Origin: Ophioderma brevispina
Lineage: Eukaryota > Echinodermata > Ophiuroidea > Amphilepidida > Ophiodermatidae
Direction of reading: 5' to 3'
DNA length: 64,000 nucleotides
Assembly: GCA_023653785.1 (NCBI GenBank)
Contig: JAMKCH010078825.1
Location: 1-64,000 of the forward strand
Shown here: piece after piece, positions 1 to 11,269 of the stretch
Numbering within the stretch: the stretch's first letter is position 1
How the letters are laid out: every line of letters begins with the position of its first letter
Position numbers and translations under genes: made by a program
The notes under the pieces: model-generated
What the model was told of the DNA's origin: nothing
Databases searched by the model: none
Seen by the model: only the letters and a program-made list of their open reading frames with translations

Positions 1-771
1 CATTCTTTCATTCATTCATTCATGCATTAATTAATTTCTATATTTATTTATACCAAATATGCAATTTATCTTATGCTATAACATGCTCTGCTATTTATTT
101 GCGGCATTTAATTATTTATTATTTCACATTTCCTCAGTTTATTTCATTATTTTTTTCCGGAAATTCCTTTATTTGTTCATTAATGGTTTGATTTGAAAAT
201 AACAAAATTCCTTTGTGTGAAAAAACCTCTTCGTTTTCCATTATTTTGAGTAAATTTCAAATTTGATGTACAAGTGCCATTGAAAGCAATGCAGCGACGA
301 CGGGTTCTTGCCCTCTACAAAATGGAGGACAAAATGTTTCACTTCTCGATCGCCGCCCGCTATCCATGTTTAGAGGTCAGTGGCACTAACATGCAAAATA
401 TTTGAAAGCATGTTCTCTGTTTTATTCAACACATATTCAGAAATCGATTACTGCAGGGCATTAAACGTTGTTTATGACCGGCTCTCGACCAATCACAAAC
501 GCGGAAATCTCCTAATGATGTGTGAACAGCGATTGATTCCGAATCATTACGGTAAGTACCGATTAGTACACTATCTGTGCCCAGTGGCGACATTCCAAGA
601 TGGCGGACGTCCCAAAGCATTACACGTAGGCCGATATTTATTCTTATATATTAATATTCTCTATCTCAATGTTCATTTGTCAATTCGATCTCGCCTGTTA
701 AAAATTGGAAGCCCGCGCATTTACATACGTACTGGAGGTGGAGGCCAACCATAGAAACACACTGTTTTCAT
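1..771. other. AT-rich sequence, nothing recognised
   Basis: This is non-coding AT-rich sequence. Open frames exist on both strands around 380-754, but they overlap each other and show no recognisable domain. It is probably intronic or flanking sequence of the minus-strand gene. Confidence 0.5.
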
Positions 772-1396
772 ATTTCGGAATAACGCAGTTCTTTCTCGAT
801 TCGGAATAACGCAGTTCTTGCTGGATTCGGAATAACGCAGTTCTTGCTCGATTCGGAATAACGCAGCTCTTGCTGGATTCGGAATAGCGCAGTTCTTGCT
901 GGATTCGGAATAACGCAGTTCTTGCTGGATTCGGAATAACACAGTTCTTGCTTGATTTGGAATAACGCAGTTCATGCTCGATTCGGAATAACGCAGTTCA
1001 TGCTCGATTCGGAATAACGCAGTTCATGCTCGATTCGGAATAACGCAGTTCATGCTCGATTCGGAATAACGTAGTTCATGCTCAATTCGGAATAACAGCT
1101 CTTGTTCGATTCGAAATAACACATCTTCGGAATAACGCAGCTCTTGTTCAATTCGGAATAACACACCTCCTGCTCAATTCGGAATAACGTAGCTCTTGCT
1201 CGATTCGGAATAACGCAGCTTCGGAATAACGCAGCTCATGCTTTATTCGGAATAACACACCTTCGGAATAACGAAGTTCTTGCTCAATTCGGAATAACAC
1301 ACTTTCGGAATGACGCAGCTCTTGCTCGATTCGGAATAACACAGCTATTGCTCTATTCAGAATAACGCAGCTTCGGAATAACGCAGCTTCGGAATA
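772..1396. repeat. Minisatellite, ~26-bp unit
   Basis: This is a tandem array with a consensus unit of about 26 bp built on TTCGGAATAACGCAG, then TTCTTGCTCGA. Roughly two dozen units are present. The first two-thirds are regular. From about 1100 onward units are mixed with short 16-bp forms (AGCTTCGGAATAACGC) that have lost the TTCTTGCTCGA half. The minus-strand translation gives a repetitive Glu-Leu-Arg-Tyr-Ser peptide that is an artefact of the repeat. The array abuts a TTAA-type element end at 1398-1467. Confidence 0.9.
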
Positions 1397-1397
1397 A

Positions 1398-1467
1398 GTG
1401 CTGACCCCAAACAGCCACCCCCTTTGGGAGTTTTGTTACAAAAATGACTCAGGTAGACGAGGGTTAA
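1398..1467 (+). mobile_element. TTAA-type element right end
   Basis: The sequence CCCCCTTTGGGAGTTTTGTTAC and the following AAAAATGACTCAGGTAGACGAGGGTTAA closely match the right end of the element at 46817-47518 (CCCCTTCGGGAG, ATGGCTCAGTGACGAGGGGTTAA). It ends in TTAA. The matching left end was not found, so the minisatellite before it may be internal expansion of the same element. Confidence 0.5.
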
Positions 1468-1655
1468 ATCGCATGAAATCCAATCACTTTCTTAATGTAA
1501 CTAGTGCATTTTCATACAACATTAGTCATGCAAGAAAATACAACCAATGTTTTCATCCTTACAACAGCCAGGTTAGTATTATGTAACCTCAAAATTAAAA
1601 ACAAATATAAAAAAGTGAAGGAAATGTTTATATTGGGTTCACCTTGATTACTTAC

Positions 1656-1769
1656 CACAATTGATCTCATCAGACGAATCCATGCAATCTTGGTGTCCAT
1701 CGCATATTAATTCGTGGTCTATGCATTGTTCGCCAAATGTGCAGTAGGACTTCCCAGAATGACAGGTTG
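1656..1769 (-). CDS. LDLa domain exon (last visible)
   Basis: The exon is 114 bp, intact, with acceptor CCAAACAG, donor GTAAGT and phase-1 junctions. It encodes an LDLa module with six cysteines: TCHSGKSYCTFGEQCI, then CDGHQDCMDSSDEINC. The acidic calcium cage (D..D..D-x-S-S-D-E) is complete. It is the most downstream exon of the gene seen in this window. It lies 5.7 kb beyond the third CUB exon, and that intron is occupied by a 5.3-kb transposon. No further exon was found between 1 and 1655, so the 3' part of the gene must lie beyond the window edge or be unrecognised. Confidence 0.83.
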
Positions 1770-2177
1770 CTGTTTGGTTAAAAAATGTGGCCACTTGTTA
1801 ACGAGATTTAATCTGAAACCTTTATATATAATCTAATGTTTTGTGCTCTTTATATTTTACGTGCAGTAACCCATACGATTATTTTCCCCATGGCCACACC
1901 CCTCTTCAGCTTCACCAATGCAAATAAATATGACATGATTTATCACAAACGGCATTCTTATTCTCCTTCATGCTTTCAAATAACTTTTTCTTCTTGCATG
2001 TTATTAATTAGTGTTGTCGTTTTTGCGTCGATCGCACGTATTTTTCCCCGCGTGTGTTGCGCAGTTTCCACTTACACGCCGCAATTCTACCCACACTCTA
2101 ACAATAACAATGCATTGACCCTATGTTGTTCCGAAATACAGTATATCCAGACTTCACTCACCACTACTAAAATATTG

Positions 2178-3290
2178 AAGGGGACATATTCATGACAAAA
2201 ATCGTGTCTCTTCTTCACGTGTGAATTTTAGCTATAGTTAGAGATGTAAGGGATTTTTTGGTTCACTTTCTTCCAAAAGCACCAAATTTGGCCCAGATGG
2301 TTTGCTAGACCATACTATCTTGATTTCTGATGGGCGCCAAAACTGGCGCCCCCTGGAGTCGCCATAATGAACAAATCCAAAATGGCCGCTATAAAAATTG
2401 CAAATGTAATTATAAAATGGCTATAACTCATAATTGATACCACTATTTAGGTTTTTTTATCAGAGAATCCAAGTTCAATGTTATCTTAATTATGAGAGGT
2501 CAAGTTTATCCTTTAAAGTTGACTTAAAGGCCGACTCAGAGATTTCCTGAGGAGGGCGCCCTCAATTTCCAAAAAGAATCGTGTTTTTGCATGTACATAA
2601 TGCTTGTCCATATACTAATCACTGTGTGAAATTGCTAAGCTTAAATCGAATTCCTTCATATAGAAACTCGCAACTTTGTTATAAAATTCCGGATCCGGAA
2701 TTTTTGTTATACACAGTATTCTATGGGACGTAATAATACACATAAATGTTTACTGCATCAAAACGAAAAATCCGATTCATCTCAAATTTCGGATTTGTGC
2801 ATATTAGGTTACTATATATAGTTCTAGTTGATTATTTTTTATTATTACACAAAAATAATATTTCGAAATCTCTGAGTCAGACTTTAAAGGTCATTTTGGA
2901 GTCAAAATCCAAAATGGCCGCCATAAAAATTGCAACTGTAATTAAAAAAAGGCTATAACTCATAAATGATACCACTTTGTAGTTTGTTTGTTTGTTTTTT
3001 TTTGTCAGAGAGGCTAATTTCAATGCAATCTTAATTATGAGAGGTCAAGTTCATCCTCTAAAGGTGACTTAATGGTCATTTCGGGGTCAAAATCTAAAAT
3101 GGCCGCCATAAAAAATGCGGGGAAATTGCAACTGTAATTATAAAATGGCTAAACTCATAAATGATACTATTTGTTTTAGGTTTTCTGCTCAGAGAGGTCA
3201 ATTTCAATGTTATGTTAATTAAGATAGATCAAGTTCATCGATTGAAGTCGACTCAAACGTCATTTTGGGCCAACTTTTTATTTTTCATCA
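2178..3290 (+). repeat. Left inverted repeat with tandem subunits
   Basis: The left arm holds three tandem copies of a subunit of about 190 bp (starting near 2375, 2905 and 3095). Each contains AAAATGGCCGCCATAAAAAT, TGGCTATAACTCATAA, TCAGAGAGG and GAGGTCAAGTTCATCC. The first copy is split by a MITE. The right arm at 7100-7500 has only one, more diverged copy, so the two ends are unequal. Confidence 0.7.
2531..2880. mobile_element. MITE with GACTCAGAGATTTC termini
   Basis: The inverted termini GACTCAGAGATTTC at 2533-2546 and GAAATCTCTGAGTC at 2865-2878 are perfect. The element of about 350 bp interrupts the first subunit of the left inverted repeat. The flanking ACTTAAAGG and ACTTTAAAGG are the split repeat sequence and act as a target-site duplication of 8-10 bp, suggesting a hAT-like non-autonomous element. 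Neighbouring repeat copies show the uninterrupted site. Confidence 0.7.
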
Positions 3291-3551
3291 ATATAGGCAC
3301 CTGAAATCGGTATTCTTAGGACAAATTGTATTGACACACGTCATTTGGGGGCAAGGATCAACTGTTCCTAATACAACATTTTAACTACTACAACTGCATC
3401 TACTGCTGCATCTACTAATACTACTGCTACTGCTGCTACTACTACAAACAATTTGATAAGTACAGGATAAGTGGAACAAAATTTAATGATGAAGATGAGA
3501 TGAAGTTATAATAAGCAAGGTGATGACGAACAGTTTCTTGCTTGAAAATGA

Positions 3552-6500
3552 CTATGAATAACTGCTGGCCATATCCAGCACAACAACAGTGGCTTGTTTG
3601 GCAGCAGTTACGTGGCCACTGTGTGATTTAAGGCATTGTAGAATGTCCGATTTCGTTCCTGATTTCAAGGACCCTCGATCAGCCAGGGTTGGTGGGTCTT
3701 TCTGATTTTCGAACCGAAAAAAATCTGGCATGTCGGCATCCGGACGGGACTGAAGTGAGAGGAAAAGTTGTGTGATTAAGGTCATATTTTGTCTCTGTAC
3801 GCCGCAGTCCTTTGTACCTTTTTTGCTTTGGATCAGGTCGGTTAGCGAATGTTAGAATGTTGTTCCGCTTTATAGTATACTGGTTTTGAAGCCATTTCGA
3901 GCTTTTCTTTGACATATTCGCCATGAAGAGCTTGACCAGTTTCACAGATTTGAGATAGTGAAGTAGCGACAGCTTCTTCCATTACACTCTGTGTATCTAG
4001 TGCTACAAGCTCCTGATTTGTAACAAGGAAAGGATTGCCCAGCTGCATCACCTCCACGACGAATGATAGCACATCCTTTCGAAACTTGACTTGCAGGCTG
4101 TGCCCTTCCTCATGATGAGTGGTCGACACAATTGGTTCAGGGTCGCCAATTTGCTAAAATACCTCAACTATCCGCGCGCAATCAGGTCTGTCCAGCATAA
4201 AGAATGTAACACCGTCGGGGTTCTCATAGAGCCCTGCTGCTCCACCATGTGTCTGGAGGGTATTGTTCGACTGTTCATGGTCTTGGCCCTTTGCAATCAA
4301 GCTGAGCTTTTTAGGTGATTTCTGAACAACAAAATTGCCCTTCATAAATTCTGCATGCACTTGCGGGTGTTCCTCAACAAACTGGACCATGCCCCTTACA
4401 TGTACGGGCAGCCAACCTGCATAATTCGTGTCATCCATTACGTGGAACCAGCCGCAAAGCTCAACGCAAACTTGTACATCTAAGTCACCTTCCCACAGGG
4501 ACTTCACAAACCGGCACATCAACAGCTCAAGATCCATAACGGTTGACCAATACTTGAACTGATTATGACTTCTTGATCGTTAATATCAAATGACCCATTA
4601 CTTTCTCACAACAATCCATGTAGACCTTCTGATTGAGCAGGTACAGTGACATTAGGGTGACCTGGTGAGCATACCTCGTGCGCTTAATATGATGCTCATT
4701 GAGGGCTGATTCGGCGCGGCCCGATGTCAGGACCTGAGCATGAGCTATAGATGGTGGCCCACCCAGAGTCGCGCAGTAACTTCCCTATCATAAGATGCAT
4801 CTTGTCTTCAATGTACAGTGCACCCATCATAGCGACCAATTTGTCTTCTCCGAATTTGTCAGGGTATTGCCATTGGAGAAGTTTGATAATAGCAAACAGT
4901 TGCTGATCTGCACCAAGAACGCTAGTCTGACCTGGGTTTAGGAACTCGGCAGCCTGCATTGTTATCTCCATTGCATGTTTCATTGAAGATGGGCATGCAG
5001 CCTTGTCTGGGAATAGGGGATATATGTCGATCTCAGCAGGAGGTTTCACTGACTCGTCACTTGCAAGCATAGGGTTGTATCCAGACCAGGTGATGATGTC
5101 TTCGTCTGCCAAAGTGACCCTGCTGACATGTGCCATCCACGATTCATCCTTGATCTTAGCACCTCTCACATCAATGGATGATCTCACTTCTCCATTGTTC
5201 ACTGTGGGCGCAAAGATATCTATATTAGAAAGTTCAGTTGGCGATTGTATCACATAAAAGTCTGGTAGCTTAGGAGTTAACGTGTCGGTGGGATTAAGTA
5301 TGATGGGTGGTCGTTTCATTCCCATGTTCTCATGTGGGAGATAGTTGGTCACGCTCAACATATATCCATGGAACTTATCCTATGAATAGTTGCCTTGCGC
5401 CTTGCTGTCTAGATTATCAACATCGTGGGTGGTGAAAACATGTTGGCGACAGTTGGTGGGTAAAACCAGCCCATCCTGAGCATGACGAGCACACAACGCA
5501 CGCGCAATATCTTGTTTAACTTCCATGATGCGACTGTACAATACGGTGATTCCATGTTCATGGTTAATCTCAATCTGCTTTCTGCTACGTCCATTTCCAT
5601 GCAACTTGAGGCCATAATACAATGGGAAAGTTGTTTCTCGCTCTTTGCTTGAAGTAGCGCCGAGTTTTGAATTCATGGTGTGTCCCTTAAGTGGTATGAG
5701 GATAGAGAGCAGATGGTGCACGCGATTTTGTCCATTGCATTCAGTTTCTTGTAACCACTCAGTTGGTTCCACTCCATGAAGAGCAGATTGGCCCGGAGCA
5801 CTATCATTGAAGCGCTCCTCATCTCATCAGTCACTGGTGCTGTGAGGCAGTTGGGGTGAAGGAACCTCAAAAAAATGCTCTTGCCTTTGTAAAGCACAAG
5901 TATGCAGCATCACGGATGCACGCATGAATACAACCGCCTCCTCCTGGTCCATTTGTGACCTATGTGATATGGCAAGCTCATCAACCACTTTCATCTTGTG
6001 AGATATGTATATGTCCTTCCTTACTTTGCTCCTTTGGAAAACTCTGCCCATTCAGGTAGGAATTTCAGAAGCTGTTCCTTGAATCTGGTTGAATGAGGCT
6101 CTTTGCTAGAGCATGGGTTACCTTGATCACTCATAAGATTCCAATAATATCTCGCGCAGTTCTGAGAGCTTGAATATGAAGTTGTCAGAATGTTCTACCA
6201 AGGCTATAATTTGAGCGCATATATGATGGGATCAAAGGGCGGAGGTGCATGACCTGCTAAATTACATCGCTCAGCAGCGCGTGCGGAGTCTCGCAAGCGC
6301 AAATAACACTGGTGGTGATAATATGCATCAGCTGCGTGTGCGTCAGATGCTACGGCAAAGAGTCTGCCCAGTAAATTAAAGTTTTTGTTAGTTTTAGCCC
6401 AACTCTTAGATTTGCATCAACAACATCAGTTGTTACTTTGTGGAGGTCAGCTGTCTGTCTTTTCACATATTATACAATACATCGGATTAGCTAGAGGCTA

Positions 6501-6590
6501 GACGTTTTTTGGACTGTTTGCAGGACCAGCTTCTTTGTCTAGCTTCTCTTTTTCCCGTTTGACACGGGAACCACTACAGTAACTCCTACA
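3552..6590 (-). pseudogene. Decayed ORF of a recurrent uncharacterised family
   Basis: Minus-strand fragments in at least eight frame segments line up as one protein of about 1000 residues. N-terminal: a cysteine pair (CIICEKTD, near 6470), then YYHHQCYLRLRD (near 6330). Middle: GLKLHGNGRSRKQIE, VLPTNCRQHVFTTHDVDNLD, SVTNYLPHENMG. Then EFLNPGQTSVLGADQQLFA with QWQYPDKFGEDKLV (4.8-4.95 kb). C-terminal half: NYAGWLPVHVRGM, DHEQSNN, ENPDGV (4.2-4.5 kb), and FFRFENQKDPPTL (3.7 kb). From memory, this motif series recurs in many uncharacterised predicted proteins of cnidarians, cephalochordates and echinoderms. Its biochemical function is unknown to me. Its place between inverted repeats suggests a transposon-encoded protein. 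No DDE triad could be assigned. Confidence 0.7.
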
Positions 6591-7510
6591 TTTTTTGTGA
6601 TATTTAACTTGAGCGTTGCTGCAATACCTGAGCCATCATTTAACTGACTGTAACATTGATACCTGAAGGTAGTTTGTTGGCATTGATAGCATTCCAGTCA
6701 TTGAGACATGATACAAGTGATACAAGCCCTTGTTCCTTGGGATTTTGTAAGGCTTCTTCAGTGTTGTCTATTTTACAAAGACAGTAGAGTCTCCGATTGA
6801 TAGACTCCGGAGAAGCCATCGCTATCATTATGTAATATAATATTACATTATGAACTTTCATCATACAGTCTCAAGTAATGTATTGTATGAATAGTTCAGT
6901 TATGAATGGTACCAGGCACTTAAAATTTTACTTTGACTTGCATCTTTACATTTCCTGTAATATATTCAATTTAAAATACAAAACAAGATGTAGAATAATG
7001 GTTAAACATTAATAATATTTCAATTTAGTGATAGTTCTAACAGACCCATAGTCTCCCGGCCACGAAAAACCTATAAATCACAGGTCCTTTTGTCATGTTT
7101 TGACAAAAAAAAATACATAAAATTTTGGGCTCAAAATACTATAAGTCAACATTAAATGATAACCTTGACCTCAATCATTAAAATAAAATTGGAATAAGAA
7201 TATCCTGACCTTGCAAACCTTAAATAGTGGTCTCATATGATTTTAGCACTCTAAATTTGTAAAATTCATAATTGAGTGGCGGCTTATTTTGGATTGTCCA
7301 ATATGGGTCCAGAGGGGCACAATTTTTGGCGCCCATCAAAATCAAATAGTGTGGTTAGAGCAACATCTGGGCCAAATCTGGTGCTTTTGGAAGAAGGAAC
7401 CAAACAAACACTATGATGCAGTGTACCATCTCCGACTAATACAAAAACTTCTTTACTCTTTTAGAAATGGGAAAATTATTACAGAATGGTCATGTCTAAA
7501 GTATACGTAC

Positions 7511-7856
7511 TGGTCGTTATGGCTTGTCTAAAATGTAGTCAATGTATTTGTGGCGAGAGGGATTCCAAGACTGGTGAAAAATATAAGCTTTATTTGTGGG
7601 AAGTGTTCAAATATGGAGCTTACACTTCCCATTAGATATTTCCTGTGAAGTGGAAATTCGTCGCCCTGTCCGTAATAAAATTGATCCCCTTCGATCTGGA
7701 ATTCCTTAAATTCAATAATGATGGGTTGCATAGGGTTGCCACCTGATGAAATAAAAGCAGCTTGATCCTACATACGTCTTACCAATTCTGGTAAATGAAG
7801 AAGATAATCGATCACCCGGGAATGAAAGATTGGAAACATAGGAATTCTTGCAAGGC
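7511..7856 (-). CDS. CUB domain exon (third visible), frameshifted
   Basis: The acceptor is AATTTACAG and the likely donor GTACGT. The first part reads PCKNSYVSNLSFPG, the same P-C start as the second CUB exon. It then passes a cysteine segment (SSCFYFIRWQP) and shifts frame into PIIIEFKEFQIEGDQFYYG, a typical CUB strand, followed by LIFFTSLGIPL. The closing strand (KYIDYIL) lies in yet another frame. At least two indels are therefore present. The acceptor side is also one base short for phase 1. The inverted repeat of the neighbouring transposon begins only about 10 bp beyond the donor, so this exon edge sits right at an insertion. The domain is recognisable; exact boundaries are not secure. 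Confidence 0.6.
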
Positions 7857-8702
7857 CTGTAAATTAAGAAAAAAATAAACATGTACGTGTTCCGATGATT
7901 GCTCATTAAGCGATACCGAAGGATTACAGCATTTCAACACCCAACCACACACACACACGGCAATAAAAAACATTATGTTTACACGGCCTTGCTCTTTCAT
8001 TTTTGTTTACATTGTGCTATTATCATATTAAGAGGGACACTGGACACATTTGAAAAATAGTGGCGCCTCAAGATTTTCCAAAATCGATATTTTGCATGGT
8101 GTAAAGCTTTTATATACAAAACTCACCCGAAATGATAAAGGGGGCAGGACATTTTTTGTACAATTTACGAATTTGGTCATTAACATAAAGCTTTAAAATG
8201 GGATGCTTTATTTAAGGAAACAGTTACAATGATCTCCCCATTCATTTTTACTTAATTAGCATAATAATCCCACCAGCCATAAGCTTAAAAAAACGTTTCC
8301 AAAAAAAGTAACAACACCCCCCGGCAACATTCCGGTGTGACGTTAACCTGTTTAGTCGGTGTTGCCACTAGGGCACCAAGGGGGGACACCAAAGATGTGA
8401 CAACACGCGATGTAGAAGCACACACAGCGTAAGTGACAAGCATTTTTGAACAGTTGTTGAAAAATAAATCCCAACATAATTTTTATTGAGGGGCAAATTA
8501 ATTTGATCGTATTCAATCTTAATAAGTACAGATTCATGTTATTGGTGCGAGATTAGAACTTTCTATTAGGATTCTTGTATTAAGGAGCAAAGACAATCGT
8601 GAATTATCACCGCAAGTGCGATTTAAAATCCCTGCATCTGTAAATTTTTCGGGACACTTGACCAAAAAATACTAGGGGCAGGCAAGGTCAACCTGCTCGC
8701 AT
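7857..8702. other. Intron sequence, nothing recognised
   Basis: AT-rich intron upstream of the third CUB exon. A short (AC)n run lies near 7945. No coding or repeat structure was recognised. Confidence 0.5.
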
Positions 8703-9538
8703 GCTATAAAAAAATTTAATGCGTCAAATAGTTTAGATGATCACATAAACACCCCCAGGGGGGACACGTAAATAAATTATGCTGCACGGGACCTACAAGA
8801 GGAGGGGTAAAGACTTAAGTTACTATGGGGGTCAAATGTTTCAACTGCTCCAAACTAATGTAAGGAGCTCAAAGTATTCTTAGGTAACCAGGAGGAAAAA
8901 AGTCAATTGGGGTCACGGTGTGGTGCTTCCTTTCCAAGATATTTGGGAAAATAGGCTAAAGGTCATTTGTTTATTCAAGAAAGGCCAATATTTGTAATAC
9001 CCAGATTTCTTTGTAAAAATATTTTTTTTTTAGAAATGTTTAATGATACTGATTCCAAATTGAATGCTTTGCTTGGGCTATCTTCTTGTTATCGGGAATG
9101 GGTTCAAATTTCCCTGTAGGACTCTATGGGGTGGGGACATTACACCCCTCCCTATTAAAGGGAACCAACCCTATGCAAAATAAACGGCTATTTTGAAGCA
9201 GTATAATTAAATATTTTTTTTGATATTTTTTACAAAGAAGAAATCTTGGGATTACAATGTGACACTTCTTGAATAAACAAATGACCTTTCGCCTATTTCC
9301 AAATATCTTGGAAGGAAGCACCACACGCATGTGATCAAATTGACTTTTTTAACCCTGGTTACCAAGGATATTTGAGCTAGATTCCATTAGGTTTGGAGAG
9401 TTTATTTTTTAACCTGTGACCCCCCTAGTAATTGACCCCTCTTAACACCCCCCGTGCAGCTGATGAAAAACGTGTCCCCCTAGGCATATGTTTACTTATG
9501 GGCCATAGAAAGACTACCCAGGGCAACGTTTTTATAGC
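8703..9538. mobile_element. Foldback element, ~350-bp arms
   Basis: The arms at about 8703-9062 and 9182-9538 are imperfect inverted copies. Shared blocks include GGGGGACACGT, AGCTCAAA with TATCCTTGGTAACCAGG-like sequence, AAAAGTCAATT, GTGGTGCTTCCTT with CCAAGATATTTGG, and AAAGGTCATTTGTTTATTC. The spacer is about 120 bp. Both arms have accumulated many indels. No coding sequence is present, so it is best read as a non-autonomous foldback or MITE-like element. Confidence 0.75.
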
Positions 9539-9957
9539 CATGAGAGTCACTTTGCAATGGAATATTAGGTTTTGCCCCCTGGCTTATAAAGCAGATTTCC
9601 GTAAGGTTTTTAAGCCTTTATGGTCTAATTTGAACATTTAAATAGCTCATTTTCACTCTGACTTTTTTGCACTTGGAGGATCTTAGAGGATATTGTTGTA
9701 AATACATTACACAAGGTATTTTGTAATTTAGCGCTTTATTAACAAAGCGAAATGGATTTTTCTAACCTCACCCACCCCCCTCACAAATACGAAGGCAGCT
9801 TACGCGGTACCCTCTGCCTGTTACAATTCAAGCCCGCGTTTGCTCTGCAAACAGATAGACACCGTGAGTTAGCTCACGTATCTGCCGCCGTGGGTCTTAC
9901 CTCGTCTTACCGTGCATAACTCGTGTTTGTTCTAGTCCGAGGGGTTGTTAAAATTAC
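9539..9957. other. Intron sequence, nothing recognised
   Basis: No gene or repeat recognised. A somewhat GC-richer patch near 9780-9930 lacks any conserved open frame. Confidence 0.4.
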
Positions 9958-10500
9958 AATTCCAAGCTTTTCAGGCCAAAATTTTAATAACAAGAATCTT
10001 GGCATGAAATGATGTGCAGAAATATTCTTGAAATGAAAGTATTAGCACAAAAACACTGACCATTTATTATCAGGGTCAATCCCAACTCTGGGGTACATAA
10101 GCAGGCGTCGTGTCGATTGCAAGCCACGTTGTGTGTGGTTCATGTTATCACTGTCAGTGCTTCTACGAAATTTACCACATTCCAAGCTTTTCAGACCAAA
10201 TCATTTATCTAACAAGAATCTTGGCCATAAAGATGTGCAGAAATATTCTTGAAATGAAAGTATTAGCACAAACACATGACCATTATATTCAGGGTAAATC
10301 CCCCCTCTGGGTCCATAAGCAGCGTGTCGATTGCAAGCCACGGTCGTTGTGGTTCATGTTATCACTGTCAGTGCTTCTACGAAGTACCAATTCACTTTCA
10401 GGACAAATCATTTATTAACAAGGAATCTTGGCCAAGCAATGATGTGCAGAAAATATCTTGAATGAAAAGTATCCCGAAAGTATTAGCACAAACACTGACA
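9958..10500. repeat. Tandem repeat, ~220-bp unit
   Basis: There are two full copies and one partial copy of a unit of about 220 bp, starting near 9958, 10178 and 10390. Each contains TTCCAAGCTTTTCAGG, AACAAGAATCTTGGC, GATGTGCAGAAATATTCTTG, TATTAGCACAAA, GTCGATTGCAAGCCACG and CATGTTATCACTGTCAGTGC. Copies differ mostly by single-base indels. Open frames here repeat the same peptide and are not genes. Confidence 0.85.
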
Positions 10501-11269
10501 ATTAAATTAAATAATACAAGTATAATATGAGTTCGTCGAATGCAATCCGGCCGCAATTTCTTACAGCTAGTCCAACCCCGTGGGCCAGCAAAGCCCTCCG
10601 AAAAAACGCGACACGCAGTCGAAGTTTGGCAAATTCACGAAGATTCTCGTGCTATTTTGTCTTAAAGCTCTAGATTTTTGTACTTACAGAATTTCAACAA
10701 AGATTGTAATTACCAATTCAAAATGTTCTCGCTGTCCGGCAAAACGGTCATGGTTATTTTCCTTTGCATTATTTGCTACTCTGCTTGCTGGAGGTCAATC
10801 GGACGGCCTGTACCTCACGTTCTCCTTCCCCAAAATATACCCCTACGTCTTCATCAGAATTACTATGAGCTCCACAACTACAAAAGACTTCAAAACCGCT
10901 AATTCTGCCATCTCCATTTAAAATTCATCATAATCCATTTCATTATTTGTAAAAAATGTACGAAAAAAGGACACATTTGTAAATTTAAATACCGCAGGTA
11001 GTCAGCTTCTGCACCTACCACCGTATGCGTTCTGGACCAGTGCTGGCAACCGGAAATGCCCTGGAGTAAACAGGAGGACGTCAAGCAAAAGAGCCTCCAA
11101 TGTATGAGCTCTCCGCCGATTTCTGAAGTGCCTTCTTATGACCAATAATATGGCCTCAATTAAAAATGTTGAAGTGCTGAGAAAGTTAATTTTGTTCTCT
11201 TTTGCTTCTATATAGATGTAAGAATGTAAAAATAAATAAATAAGATGGTTCAAAAGAGTGTCCTGCCCC
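10501..11269. other. Intron sequence, nothing recognised
   Basis: Open frames of 60-113 codons occur on both strands but overlap each other and show no domain. No repeat boundaries were found. Confidence 0.4.

Larger units (their letters stand above)
2178..7500 (-). mobile_element. DNA-transposon-like unit with long inverted repeats
   Basis: A repeat block at 2178-3290 is matched in inverted orientation at about 7100-7500. The shared core includes TTCTTCCAAAAGCACC, then TTTGGCCCAGAT, GATGGGCGCCAAAA and a TTGACTTA stretch near the inner edge. Between the arms lies one decayed minus-strand ORF of about 3 kb. The arrangement is that of a DNA transposon with long terminal inverted repeats. The termini are only approximate: both contain GACAT, and no convincing target-site duplication was seen. 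The unit sits in the intron between the third CUB and the last LDLa exon of the host gene. Confidence 0.6.

Noticed and set aside
721..1342. Repetitive peptides on the minus strand
   Set aside because: They are translations of the 26-bp minisatellite.
772..1396. CRISPR array
   Set aside because: Units are contiguous without unique spacers, and the context is eukaryotic.
1836..2195. 119-codon plus-strand frame with hydrophobic stretches
   Set aside because: It runs into the transposon's left inverted repeat and shows no homology that I recognise; likely chance.
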